From NCBI GenBank assembly GCA_001599975.1, contig BCIO01000005.1, positions 620,001 through 684,000 of the forward strand: a DNA stretch of 64,000 nt. The letters are read 5' to 3'. The stretch comes from Cystobasidiopsis lactophilus (Eukaryota > Basidiomycota > Agaricostilbomycetes > Agaricostilbales > Chionosphaeraceae). Of this stretch, positions 43,123-54,200 are shown one piece after another (positions within the stretch are counted from its first letter, which is position 1; every line of letters starts with the position of its first letter). The notes beneath the pieces are model-generated. The model ran no database searches and had not been told where the DNA came from. It saw only the letters and a program-made list of their open reading frames with translations. The position numbers were made by a program, and so were the translations under genes.

Positions 43123-44517
43123 TTATGACGCACCTGGCTGGATCAAAAGAGAAGTAAATGCGCCAACCCTTTCGTCTTGATTCTTGCTACCCAAAGCCGC
43201 GAAAGTGGAGTTCCACGCTTCCGCGTCCGCTTCTGACTCGTCCTCCGCTTCTTCGCTTGCGTCCGAAAAGGAGTCGTCGTCGGTTTCTCTGGAATGTTGC
43301 TCTGCGTCCATTGGGCCAGGTGGTGCCGAACCGCGAAACGCTCTAGTCACCTCAGGCGAAATTGGGAGCGACGCCGTATGGGACCGAGGCAGCGTGTCAG
43401 TGCCGGAAGTCGTGGCAGAAGGCATGGGCTGGGGAGGAGATGTAACCTTATCGGAGAACTCGAAGCCAGGCGGCGTCCAAAAGAGTAAAGAATAAAGTCG
43501 ATCAAGGGCGTCTGAGACGGCCACGACGCGCGGGGGCAAGCTTGCAATGAGCTGAGGGTGCAAAGTTCTAAAGCGGTCGAGCTTGGTCTTGCCGTTAATG
43601 ACGGCGAAAAGTGGATTGAGCATATCATGTGCGCTGCTTGTTTGGCGGGCGTGCACGCGACTGGGCAGCGGGACGCCAGACTTGACATTCACGATTTCGT
43701 TGTTCAGCACTTGGTAGGCCTGAACTTGCTGGCCATCGAAGCAAACGAGGGAGCCGGGTAGAGGGCACAGGGCGTGTGGGTAGAGAGGGAAAACCTGCAG
43801 CTCGGGGAAACGGAACGAATTGAGGGTCGTCTGGAACGGTTTGGTGAGCAGGGTTCGTCCTCCAAGAAGAATGAGGCTTACGTTGATGGGCCTCGGCATC
43901 AAAGGTGCCCTTGCCCAAAGCGCGTTGCCTCGAGTAAACTCGGCCTCCAGCTCGGCCAATTGATCTAAGGGCGGGCAGATAGCATAGAGGCCCCAGGCGT
44001 CCAACATGTTGTGCAAGCCAGCGGACACTTTGAACGAAAGCAGTGAGCATGCGCTCCTATGTACGCAAGCGAAATAGAGGGACTCGCGGATGATCAAATT
44101 TGAGCACTGATCTAACTTGAAATCCGGCCCAGCCAACCCTAGCTCATGTAGGAATCGTTCCTGAAAGCCCATAAAGCATTAGAAGAGCTACAAGGCGCGC
44201 GAGAGAGAGATTTGACTTGCCACGCGGCCCTTGATTTGTTTCTTCGTCTCGCTGCGGCCACGGACCGCATTGACAAGATGGGCGATTTGGTCGGAGAGCA
44301 TTGAGATTCCGGTAATTGAGCAGCCAAATGGCTGGAGCTGGAGCATCTTGGCCCGCGCCTTGCTGCGTGGGCGATTCACCGTCTGTAGCGAGTCTTGGCC
44401 ATTCGACACTTTGCTGCTCGCTGCCGTTTCTGAATCGTTGCCGACTAGTGCGAGCGGATCATGTGAACGCGACTGCAGTAACGCACAAGCCGGGCCAGCA
44501 ACTTGCAGCCGCGACAT
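43123..44517 (-). CDS. unrecognised conserved-looking protein with acidic tail
   Basis: Two exons, 44517-44221 and 44160-43123, 444 residues. The join GRV|ERFLHELGLAGPDF is phase 0 and uses a likely GC-AG intron (donor GTG|GCAAGT, acceptor TTTCAG). The ATG choice (MSRLQVAGPACALLQS) is the first in frame. The body is a mixed, folded-looking sequence with no known motif (MLQLQPFGCSITGISMLSD, HNMLDAWGLYAICPPLDQL, INVSLILLGGRTLLTKPF, VYSLLFWTPPGFEF-like). The C-terminal 100 residues are serine-rich then strongly acidic (DDDSFSDASEEAEDESEADA). No signal peptide or membrane helix. Function unknown. Confidence 0.65.
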
Positions 44518-45034
44518 GATAGCAAAGGAATGCGGCGGTGGTTGCGCTCCACTTCCTAGTTTGTCCACTGCCGTTAAGCATTCAAGCTCGACGGCGTCAC
44601 AGGTCGTCAATAGCCCCAAATGAAGTCGCCGCCGCAAGTGGTGGCGAACGCGGAGCAAGTGATGAGGCACGAAACCCGGTTGGCCACAGTCAGCCGCTTT
44701 CTTGAGTCCGCTCGCACCGTACAGCGTGCGTGTGGATGGTTGCGACGAAACGACCTGCTTCGCTTAGCAATTGCTTTGTTGGGCCGACTTGCGCAATCGA
44801 TCTGGCGCGCTTCATCCAAGCTAGCGCTGAATTTCATCGATCAGAGCTTTGGTGGCCCTGCGCGTCTGTGTTCGACTGCTGCTGCCCTACAGATCCTGGT
44901 TGCATGTTCGCTGTGCTCCGTTCAGCCCAGAAGAATGGCTCCGTGTCTTCTCGCCTTTGGAGAACTCGGTTCTTTCTTTCGCCGGGGCTTGAATTCCTCC
45001 CTTGCTCGCGTTCTACCATTCATCAGGCTCTCCA
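44518..45034. promoter_or_regulatory. divergent intergenic region between two unrecognised genes
   Basis: About 515 bp between divergent starts. An antisense frame here has no family support. No repeat. Confidence 0.4.
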
Positions 45035-46823
45035 ATGACATTGCCTAACCTCTCCCCGACTTCACCGACAAACGTCAAGGCTTCGGCAGACCCCGAGCTT
45101 GTCCGGCTCGTCAACCAGCTGATCGAGCACAGCAACGAGCAGATGAAGCAGCAGCTCGCATCCTCACGGCAGCAGATCGGTATATTGCAAGCAGTTTTGA
45201 AGGCTCTTTCGCCAGCGGACCCAGTGCTGCCTTTGAGCCCTGGCCCTTCGACAAAGCTTCCGCCCAAAGTCGTGTCGCTGAGTCTCCATCCCTTGCTCAA
45301 GTCCGCAGATGTCGACGGTACTCCACCACCATTAAGCAACGGAGAAGAGGCCCCACACCGTTTGGAGTCTTGCAAGCTTTTTCGGCCAGGTCCCAGTTTC
45401 TATGTGCACAATTTCAGCGTTCGCGAAGAAAACCAATGTGAGTTCATAAAGATGACATACATATGCTTCATATTCTAAAGCCTTGTGGCAGTATTTTATC
45501 TCTACATTTCCCATTCGCCGGCCCACCTACGGATGGCTGAGTCGGCCGCTCTTGTTGAGTTCGACTGCCCAGTTTGGACGAAGCATCGCGCCTCGCCATA
45601 CTCCTCTGCGCTCCAGGCTATCGAAGGGGATTCTTTTATCAAGGTCACTCAAGCTGCGAACCAAGGTCGGCGCTCTGCCGATCGCCGCCAACATTGAGCC
45701 AACGCTGACCCTGAGGTCAGGCCTGATCATTGATTGCGCAATCAGAACATCGCATGGAGGCTCGATAGCTGATATGAAACTTTTGTGGGAAAGCTACATA
45801 GGCACGCTGTGGGAGTGGTATGCGGACAACGGCTGGAGTGCTCCGTCTACCGATTTATTCTACGTCTGGCAGCAAGTCGCCGTGTACCCGCGTAAGTGCA
45901 CGTTGTGCGTAGCACGTCTCATGCTGAAGATGTGTCGCTCAGTTGGCTCTGAGATCATTGGGTTTGAGATTGCAGCCAAACCGCTGTTTCAGTCTTGGCA
46001 GCAAAGCCTGCGAGTCTCCAACAAGCACTTGGTAAAGCATGCAAAGGCCCTTTTCATCCCAAAGCGCTCAATGCGGTGACCAGGTTCCGAAATTCTCGGA
46101 CGTTTACGACCTTTTGTCGGAATGCCAACGCCTTCGGCTGGCGGCAACGGAATTGGTCGATGGTCTGGACAGTCTGAACAAGACTTGTGGTCTCTTAGCC
46201 AACCCCGGATGGTACGATATGCACAAGGACAACATTGGTCGTATGCAAGATTTGGAATTGCGCATCCAGCGGTGGATGGACATCTCTTGGCAGGTATGCG
46301 GTCCTCACTTTCAATGCAACTTCGCCTGTTGAGCCCAAGTCCTTACAGTTACACTCATATCATGCATCTGTAAAGCTTTCGTCGCTGCTAGTGAAATGGT
46401 CTCAACGCATCAGCTTGCAGGTGGTATCCCGCGAGGATTCTCGCCGCTCAACTCGTTTTGGAATGGTCGCTGCCGTATAGCAAGTGCAAATTTTATGCAC
46501 GTCTTTGTTCTGGGTGCTCAATTTTTCTTAATTTAGTCTTCCGTTGACGGTGGCGTTAAGCTTGTTCTCAACGAATCTGCCGTACAAGTTCTTGGAAAAG
46601 CTTTGGGGGTGGGTTGGCCCATCGAGCACTAAGTCAATTCCTTCTGACAGTGATTGTGGACAGGTTCATCATGATGTTCATCATCTTCGTGATCCTCACG
46701 GCCTTCCCATTGTTCGGTTTCACCAACACTGCGCTGGCGTTAAGTCACCTCGCCTGTAGCGTCAAGCGCTCCCTGGGCCGCTTCAAGTGGTTCTTGATTC
46801 GCAAATGGCTCAGCGTCGACTGA
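45035..46823 (+). CDS. unrecognised protein with C-terminal membrane helix
   Basis: Start 45035 (MTLPNLSPTSPTNVKAS). An N-terminal glutamine-rich helix (LVNQLIEHSNEQMKQQLASS) suggests a short coiled coil. Later exons join in phase: YISHSPAHLRMAESAALVEF, GLIIDCAIRTSHGG, KLLWESYIGTLWEWYADNGW, IIGFEIAAKPLFQSWQQSL, VYDLLSECQRLRLAATELVD, IGRMQDLELRIQRWMDISWQ. The last exons give LPLTVALSLFSTNLPYKFLE and a membrane helix (FIMMFIIFVILTAFPLFGF) with a basic tail ending RKWLSVD. The join before LPLTVAL needs a GC-AG intron (46480-46536, donor TA|GCAAGT), which also removes a stop that GT-only models would meet. Probably an organelle membrane protein; no family recognised. Confidence 0.62.
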
Positions 46824-47122
46824 TGCCGGCCGCCAGTGGCGACGCCACCAGTCGTCCAGGAAGCGGCGGCCCCCTTGCGCGCTTCTTCTTGCTCCAAGCC
46901 CAGCGCTCACTACTGCCCCCTTTAGTTCTCCGTTTCGGACATCATGCTTTGTAATGACAGAGGCTTCTTCTGAGTGATCCCTCGGACTTGAACGAGTCAC
47001 GGTGGCAAGCGCGGCTATGACCGGCGGCGAGTCGCTTGCGCAAGCTGGCAAACTTTTTTGGAGCGAATCAGCGCGTGTGCATTGGTCGTCCACCTCCCTC
47101 AGTTCCACCCACAGTAGTAACG

Positions 47123-48996
47123 ATGCAGCAGTCTGCTCGGGCCCTGTTCCGAGCTGCCGCCACCAGGTCGACCTGCTCGGCCTCGGTGCGCCGACAAGCC
47201 AACTTGAAGGCACGCTCTTATGCGACTTCCTCCTCCTCCGGCGGCTCCTCGTCCGGCCTCATCTTTGGCGGCCTGGCCATCGCAGCTCTGGGCGGCGGCT
47301 ACTACTTCTACTCGCAGTCCGACAGCGTCGCCGGCTACAGCGTCAAGCCCAAGGATGCGGCTTCCGCCAAGGCGGTCGACTACCAGCAGGTGTACAACGC
47401 CATCGCCGCCATCTTGGACGACGCGGGCGACAAGGAGTACGACGATGGCTCGTACGGCCCGGTGCTGCTGAGGTGCGCTGCCCGCCGAGCGAATCCGCTA
47501 TCACTCGAGATTGTTGATGCTGAGTTCCGATTGTCGATTGCAGGCTGGCGTGGCACGCTTCCGGCACCTAGTGAGTGGCTTACATACCTTTAATGGTCGA
47601 AGAACCTATGCCCATTCCGTTTGTGGCCGTCCACAGCGACAAGGAGACCGGCTCGGGAGGCTCGAACGGCGCCACCATGCGCTTCGCCCCGGAGGCCAAC
47701 CACGGCGCCAACGCCGGCCTGAACGTCGCCAGGGACATCCTGGAGCCCATCAAGCAAAAGTTCCCCCAGATCACCGTTGGTCCTTTCCCTCCCTTGTGAA
47801 GCATTTTCAAGGTAAACATCTGATCGTTGACGAACAGTACTCCGACCTGTGGACTTTGGCTGGTGTGACTGCTGTTGCTGAGATGGGCGGCCCCAAGGTG
47901 CCTTGGAGGCCCGGCCGCCAAGATGGCTTTGTCGAGAACTGCACGCCGGGTTCGTCCACCCGTCCCCTTCTCCTTCACTTTGGCTCATCTTTCGTTCCCA
48001 GATGGCCGTCTCCCTGATGGTTGGTGATTTTTACTGCCAGATGTTCTTGCATCTGAGTTTCGATGCTCCCAACAGGTGACAAGGGCTCTGACCAGTGAGC
48101 CCCTCTCAGCGCGAGCACCATCTTCCGACAGCAGCTAATACGAGACCCATAGCATCCGCAAGATCTTCTACCGCCAAGGCTTCAACGACCAGGAAATCGT
48201 CGCTCTTTCCGGCGCCCACGCTCTCGGCCGATGGTGGGTTCGAGTTTGCCACCCGTCATCAGAACTGCTCTGATATCCCATCTTTGCGCACGCCCCGCAG
48301 CCACTCTGACCGCTCTGGATTCGAAGGCGTACGCTCTTTCAATTCTTTCTTTTGATGGACGCACTTCTCACATCCCTCGCAGCCTTGGACCTTCTCGCCC
48401 ACCACTTTGGTATGCTGAGCCAATGCTTGGCCACCTGCGCATGCTAACTCTTTGGATGCAGACTAACGACTATTACAAGCTGCTGTTCGAGTACGAGAGC
48501 CTCCTTTCACATCCTTTTTTTGGGATCTGAAGACAAGTGCTCTTTGCAGTGAGAAGTGGCAACTGCGCAAGTGGAAGGGTTCGTGGCGTGCCTATCTTCT
48601 CAGCCCGCTCACTGGCTTACCTTTTCTGGTGCGGTCGAACAGGCCCCATCCAGTACGAGGACAAGAAGACCAAGTCCTTGATGATGCTCACCACCGACAT
48701 GGCCCTCGTGTAAGGGCCGCGCCCCTTTTTTCAATTGTTTCTCGCTCAAATGCGTATCTGCGTTGTCCTTGCAGCACCGACAAGTCCTTCCGCAAGACCG
48801 CCGAGCTGTACGCCAAGGACCAGGACGCCTTCTTCGCCGGCTTCGCGGCCGCCTTCGCCAAGGTCCGTTTTCGCCCTTGCCCTTCGCACAATGCACGCAC
48901 TGACAGCGATCAATGCAGATGCTTGAGAACGGCGTCCCCGCTGGCAACTTCAAGTCCGAGCCCGTCCTCTTCAAGAAGACCGAGGAGACCGCCTAA
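47123..48996 (+). CDS. CCP1: mitochondrial cytochrome c peroxidase
   Basis: Start [18 protein letters not shown] at 47123 with an arginine-rich presequence, then a hydrophobic stretch ([19 protein letters not shown]), the bipartite signal used for the intermembrane space. Class I peroxidase motifs are complete: distal [12 protein letters not shown] split over three exons, [37 protein letters not shown], the proximal histidine in [34 protein letters not shown]-type region, [24 protein letters not shown]. About nine introns. The enzyme reduces hydrogen peroxide with electrons from cytochrome c. Stop TAA 48994-48996. Intact. Confidence 0.94.
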
Positions 48997-49465
48997 GAAA
49001 TTCGCCACAAACCACTTTCCCACCACCACCATCACCCTGCATTTTGCTCCACTTCCAAAGAAGACATATTAGATTTACACTGTTCTGGGATTACCACAGG
49101 GTCTGGAGGGCTTTATAGAATTAGAACCTAGAGGCTTCTAGATATTAGACCTCTCGTAGATTGCATGGCGCGCTTTGCTGTTCTCCTTTACCTCTTGAAG
49201 ACCAGAACAGCTCCGACAGTACGTCTCAACTGAGTAGGTGCACATTGTGCGGCCGTTCCAGAACCGCTGCCTTCCTCCCTCAGTTCATTGTTTGCCACCC
49301 GAGCTGATTACCAACACAAACCCGCACAACGATACCAATATCACACTCGTCCATCACGTTTCAAAATGTATACCTGGCTTGAATCCCAAGAAGGACTGAG
49401 AGCAAACGACAAGGCAAACCAAGTAGTGGAAGGCGAACCCTTTGGACCCTTCACTCTGGGCACCT
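48997..49465. other. convergent intergenic region
   Basis: About 470 bp between the convergent CCP1 and F-box-like genes; A/T-rich near 49065-49160 (attagatttacactgttctg), consistent with 3' UTR and polyadenylation signals. Confidence 0.45.
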
Positions 49466-50923
49466 TTAAAACAAAAACGCAAACTCTGAGCTATCCTCTT
49501 CAAACCGACACCGGCTCAAGTCGACAGCCACCCCTTGAGACGTGCATACGGCGAGCAGCTCGTCCAGCTCCCGTGGTCGTTTCACCAGCTCGAGCGCCAA
49601 GTCCACCAAAGCCGGCAGGCTGCCCCCCTCCACTCCCCTCTTGAGGCTCTGTAGAGCTTCTATCTCTTTAGTAGGCGCCATACGAAACCCATCTTGCGCG
49701 CCCATAAACAAGTCCCATAAACTTCGCTCCGAGAGAGGGTCTTGGCGTTGTTGCATGCGGAGCGAGAGAGACAGCAGCTTGGGAAGCAAGATCTGAGACA
49801 GATCGAAGGCGGGGTTCAAGTGCAGCTCTGTTGGGGCAGGCCCGGTGCCCTCCGTGTCGACGATGAGGAGCTCAAGCGCTCGCAGGGAAGACAAGCGGTT
49901 CAGCAGGTGCCAAGAGACGCCTTGAAATGGCGTTTGAGTCTGAATCGCACTGTCCGTGCAGTGAAGCGTTATGCTGAGACTGAGCAGCGTCGTTGGAAGC
50001 TCGGCGACCAGTAACGGGAAGGAAAGACGGCTGCCTGTGTCTACGCACTCGCAGGCGAGAGTCAGGCTGGTGAGGGCTCCTCTATGCTGACCATAGACCA
50101 ACTCTCTGAACCGAGAAAGTCCATCTGCTTGGCGAAAGGGGTGGCCCGGTCCCAGCAGCACTTCAATCTTGTCCGCCACCACTTGGCCGTCCTTAATCAG
50201 CCATGTGATTGAGTCTCTGATTCGAGGAAGACGAAGAAAGCTGGAGCGATTTGCGAGGTCTAAATTGGGATGCTGCAGCTCCACGCTGCGCAGTCGAGGG
50301 AAACAAGCGAGATCGAGCGTGGCGACCAAATGGGGCGGTAGAGGCCAATGGCGGTGGGCGTATCCAATGGAATCTTCCCCCACTTTCAAAGATGTGATCC
50401 ATCGCGGTTGAAAAGCCCGAGTGCTGAGAAGGTAGACCTCCAGGCCCCATAAATGGGTGCAGCTGACGTCCAAGTGGAGAGAGAGCCGCGGATTCCGAGG
50501 GGGAAATAAGCAGGAGTCGAATAGAGACTCCAGACACAAGCCCGCAGAGCGCCAAGTGGTTTCGTAGGCCTTCAGACGTATGGAGATTTGGCAAGGATTT
50601 GACTCGGTCCGGGCTGGGCGATGCAACTTTTGCAGGTAGGCCCGTAGATCTCTGGCGACGACAGAGTGGTCGGAAATTGAAGCGCCTTCAGAACCGGTGA
50701 CGTGCAGGTACACGTTGATTTGGGACCAGAAAGTGTCCACCAAAACGGCGTAAAGTTGGTGAGAGATGCGGAATAAATGGACGGGAGCGGGAACGCCAGC
50801 CAGCGCGTCCCTGGTGGCTGTCCGGTCGTCCAATTCGTATAGCATGCGTATATTAATGGGCTCCATGATGTTGGCAGCGATTTGGTAGAGGAGCTCGGAT
50901 GGGAGATCGCCCAGAGACGCCAT
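49466..50923 (-). CDS. F-box-like / leucine-rich protein, third member
   Basis: Single exon, 485 residues from ATG 50923 (MASLGDLPSELLYQIAANI, the F-box-like LPxELL start). An in-frame ATG at 51097 would add 58 residues without obvious domain. Then RISHQLYAVLVDTFWSQI and leucine-rich strands (FPRLRSVELQHPNLD, LTSLTLACECVDTG, LPTTLLSLSITLHC, LSSLRALELLIVD, LPKLLSLSLRMQQ, LPALVDLALELV). Sequence is not close to the 21.7-24.3 kb pair and it lacks their intron, so it is only a distant relative. Likely SCF receptor by family analogy. Confidence 0.68.
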   Translation of the reverse strand: MASLGDLPSELLYQIAANIMEPINIRMLYELDDRTATRDALAGVPAPVHLFRISHQLYAVLVDTFWSQINVYLHVTGSEGASISDHSVVARDLRAYLQKLHRPARTESNPCQISIRLKAYETTWRSAGLCLESLFDSCLFPPRNPRLSLHLDVSCTHLWGLEVYLLSTRAFQPRWITSLKVGEDSIGYAHRHWPLPPHLVATLDLACFPRLRSVELQHPNLDLANRSSFLRLPRIRDSITWLIKDGQVVADKIEVLLGPGHPFRQADGLSRFRELVYGQHRGALTSLTLACECVDTGSRLSFPLLVAELPTTLLSLSITLHCTDSAIQTQTPFQGVSWHLLNRLSSLRALELLIVDTEGTGPAPTELHLNPAFDLSQILLPKLLSLSLRMQQRQDPLSERSLWDLFMGAQDGFRMAPTKEIEALQSLKRGVEGGSLPALVDLALELVKRPRELDELLAVCTSQGVAVDLSRCRFEEDSSEFAFLF

Positions 50924-51277
50924 TCTGCTGCAGGCTGCAGTCCAGCGGACGCGAGATGTCTGGGGTGTTTGCCTCTTAGCTACGCTCGCACAATAGGACA
51001 GCAACATACTGGACGCAATCGACCGTGATGGTGCACTGAGAAGAAGAGCGCCGGCCGCACCCAAAATTTCTTGACGCGGTGTCGAGGCGCAACTCATGGG
51101 CTCACTCCTAGCCCAAAGCGAAGCGAGGCAAGCCTTGCAAGTGTAAGTCCGGAACCGAGTTGCAAAAGAGCCAACGTGAAGATGCTACATGAGGAGTGTA
51201 CAACAGAGAGGAAAGGGTCGAAAAGGTATGGATGCATGCGAGGGTATGTGCGTGAATGGTGGTGAATGAGAGTCAGT
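50924..51277. other. short intergenic region
   Basis: About 350 bp between two minus-strand genes; may include the extended N-terminus of the F-box-like gene (ATG at 51097). Confidence 0.35.
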
Positions 51278-53847
51278 CTAGCGAGCATCTTGTAGTAGCG
51301 AGCTGGTTTCAGATGCCACCGAGTTCTCCTCGTCTTCTTCTGTGCGTGTTGTCGTCATGATTAGCTTCAGTGGCAAAAAAAGCTGCAGTGAACCATTCAA
51401 CGCACCTATGAGCATCGAAGCTCGGCCAAGGACGACGATGTGCTCCGGCTTGTCTGACAGCTTGATGTCTTCCATTTGCAGGATGGCGACCAGCGCCGGC
51501 AAGAGGGCCAAGAGGGAGACCATGTTGAGCAGCCACTGGACGTCCACGTATGCCAAGTTGACTGTGCCTCAAAAGTCAAGAGTCGATCCAGACTGGGATG
51601 AGGTAGACACAAACGCACCTGCAGTTCTAGCTTCGGAGCCGCGGGGATAGGAGAGCGCCACCGTGATGGACCCCAAGATGTCCTCGATGTGCGGCAGCTC
51701 CTCCACGGGCAGGTAGTGCCGCAGCTTGATGGGTAGGACAGTAGTCCAGATTGCGCCTGCGAGAGCGCCACCGACAGCGGCACCTGTTCGCGACCGTCAC
51801 GAATCGATGCTGTGGTGGCAATGAGGCAACGAGCACGAACCTATTTGGGTGATGGTGAGGAAGATGGCGGTGGTCATTGCCAGGTCCTGGTGCGAGACGA
51901 CGGACTGGATGCTGTGCAAGACCGACGCGGCGAAATCAGACTCCAAAGCAGACTGATAGAGGGACTGCATCGCACCCAAGTTGAACGCAAATGGTAGTCA
52001 GCCCACCACCGATGCCGCCAATCACTTGGGAGAGCACGATTTCGTAGGTTGGGTTGTCCAGCTTCCGGAAGTGGACCATCATAAAGGCTCCGACAATGTG
52101 CAGCCCGAGCCCCAAGATGGCCCATATCCGATAGCGCCGGCTGGCCTTAGACACCAAGCCTCCCAAGATAGAACCAAAGCAGGCCGCAAAAAGGTAGGAC
52201 TGGGCGATGTACTGGGCATCCCTGGCCGAGTTGAAGCGGGCGACTTGAAGGAAAGAGGTGAAGTAGGACTCGTAAGTGAGCTGGCAGAGGAAGTGGAAGA
52301 GGCCGAGCAGGCAGCCCGCTCGGACGGTCTTGTTGGCTAAGAGGCGCTCGGAGATGAAGGGGTATTTAGCGGTGCGCTCGTAGCGCCGGAAAATGTAGGC
52401 CGCGACGAGGCCGAGCACGATGGAGATGTAGATTTTAGGGTCGGACCAGGACGATGGCCTGGTAGCTGCTAGTGAGAAGGGAAGGAGGATCGCAATGCCG
52501 GCGACGGAGAGCAGGGCGATCCCGGGCGCGTCGATTTGCTGCCACGCTTGGGCGGCCCGACTCCGAAAGGTGAGCGGGTCCAGCACTTGGCGGTGGTGCT
52601 TGAGCATGTGCTTTAGGTTTAAGGTCGAGTTGCCCTCTTCCGGGGCGTTCATGTCGGGCCGGGAGATCTGGCGGAGGAGGGCGTGGGAGACGCGCATGTA
52701 AGTCGCCTGCAGGGACAAGACCAAAGGCAGGCAGAGGGCTGGGACGAGGATGGCGAAGAAGAGGTAGGTGGTGCGCTGGCCGCCGACGCCGAGGCTGAGC
52801 ATCCACGAGGCCAAGATGGGCCCGAGCCAGATGGTGAGCATCCACGGAATAGCCAAGGTCGAGTTGATTAGCGCCCGGTTGCTTAGCGTTGTGGTGTCTG
52901 TTCGACCACCTGAATCAGAAGACTAGAATTCTAGGGTGGAAGCAATGGCACGAACCGGCGATCAAGACCTGCACGCCGAGCTGGAGCCCGGTCGACCCAA
53001 AAGCCGCCAGAGTCTTGGCGACGGCGAACATGAGCACCGACTGGCTCATTGACGTCAACACATAGCCTGTGAGAGCGAGCAACCACATCAGAAACAACGT
53101 TCTAAGTATAGGAGAAGTCGGCTCTCACCGCCACAGTAGAAAGCAGCGCTCAATGCCAGCCCCTCTGCTCGGCCAAAGTAGTCCAAGATCTTAGCGATGG
53201 GCGGGCGAGCCAATGCGTAGGCCAGGTTGGTTAAGATGGCGATGGAGCTGAGGAGGGAGTGGGCTTTGAAGTTGGAGAGGAAGAAGGGCTCGATGGTCGG
53301 CGTCGTGTTGGCTTCTAGGGACTGGGCGAAAGTGACCAAGTAGACTCTGTGCAGGGGAGCCAAGCATGTAAGACGCAAGGATTGATGCGCCTGAAAGTGG
53401 GTGGCGAACGCACCCTGCATAAAGCAACACATGGCCCGTCTTCCGAAGCGACGCATTGATGGCCGCCATCTTCTGGCAGCCATACGAGTTGGTGGCGTCG
53501 CTGGCTGAGCCTCCTGGTTGGGGCGATTCATGCTTGTTATTAGGCCCGTCCGCGCTGTCGTCGAGGATGGAGGACGACAGGGAGAGGTCGGCGTCCTGCT
53601 CCTCCTCCGCTGTCCGGTCGCCCGCCATGGACTGGTCGTGGTGATGCAGGATGGAGCCGCGCTTCCAGACCTGGTGCTCGCTTGACTTGGACCAGGTGCG
53701 CGCCCTTGACAGACCGGCTGAGAGGTGGCCACCTGGCGAGGGCAGGATGGGGTCCACTCCTTCAGGCGAGGGCGGCCTGGACAACTCGAAGGAGCCGTAG
53801 CGGGGGATGGCCGGCCTGAGAGAAGCCAGCACAGGGTTGTCCGCCAT
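51278..53847 (-). CDS. MFS transporter of the siderophore-iron (SIT/ARN) type
   Basis: Start 53847 (MADNPVLASLRPAIPRYGS). A long hydrophilic N-terminus is followed by about 14 membrane helices: YLVTFAQSLEANTTPTIEPF, SSIAILTNLAYALARPPIAK, LDYFGRAEGLALS, YVLTSMSQSVLMFAVAKTLA, then TTLSNRALINSTLAIPWML, TIWLGPILASWML, and a long loop before YIFRRYERTAKYPFISERLL. The NRALINSTLAIPWMLTIWLGP region corresponds to the NRG..S.PY block of fungal siderophore transporters. It probably takes up an iron chelate at the plasma membrane; a vacuolar amino-acid exporter of the same superfamily is an alternative. The tail is acidic (TRTEEDEENSVASETSSLL). Confidence 0.8.
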
Positions 53848-54200
53848 CTTGTCGACCAATCACTGACGGCTGTCACCGCGCTCGCATCTAAATTAGAGAG
53901 GGGTCGCTTTCCTATTGGTCGCTCGCTCCTGACAGTCCGGCTTGGCCTCCCGATTCGGCGGCAGGGCACTCTCTCGATTGGTGGTAGTGAACAAAGTAGC
54001 TTGTTTGGTAGAAGGATAATAATATTGGCAAGGCAGGACACAATGCCGCCCGGTCTGTGTTTTGAAAAATGCAACCTTAAACCCAACCCCGCGCTTGGTG
54101 GCGAGCTTGAGGGACGTCTATCTGTGCTCGTAGTGGATGACATGAGCATGTTGTTCACATGCTGTAGGGGGCCAAGAACGCACGAAGTGTCGGGCGAAGT
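53848..54200. promoter_or_regulatory. promoter region of the siderophore-type transporter
   Basis: About 350 bp. No GATA-type iron-regulator sites stood out with confidence. A/T-rich segment near 54000-54035. Confidence 0.35.

Noticed and set aside
54118-54200. C-terminal extension of ATP3 by reading through the last donor
   Set aside because: Donor GTGAGC and a good acceptor exist, and family members end soon after the NDLVDI helix.
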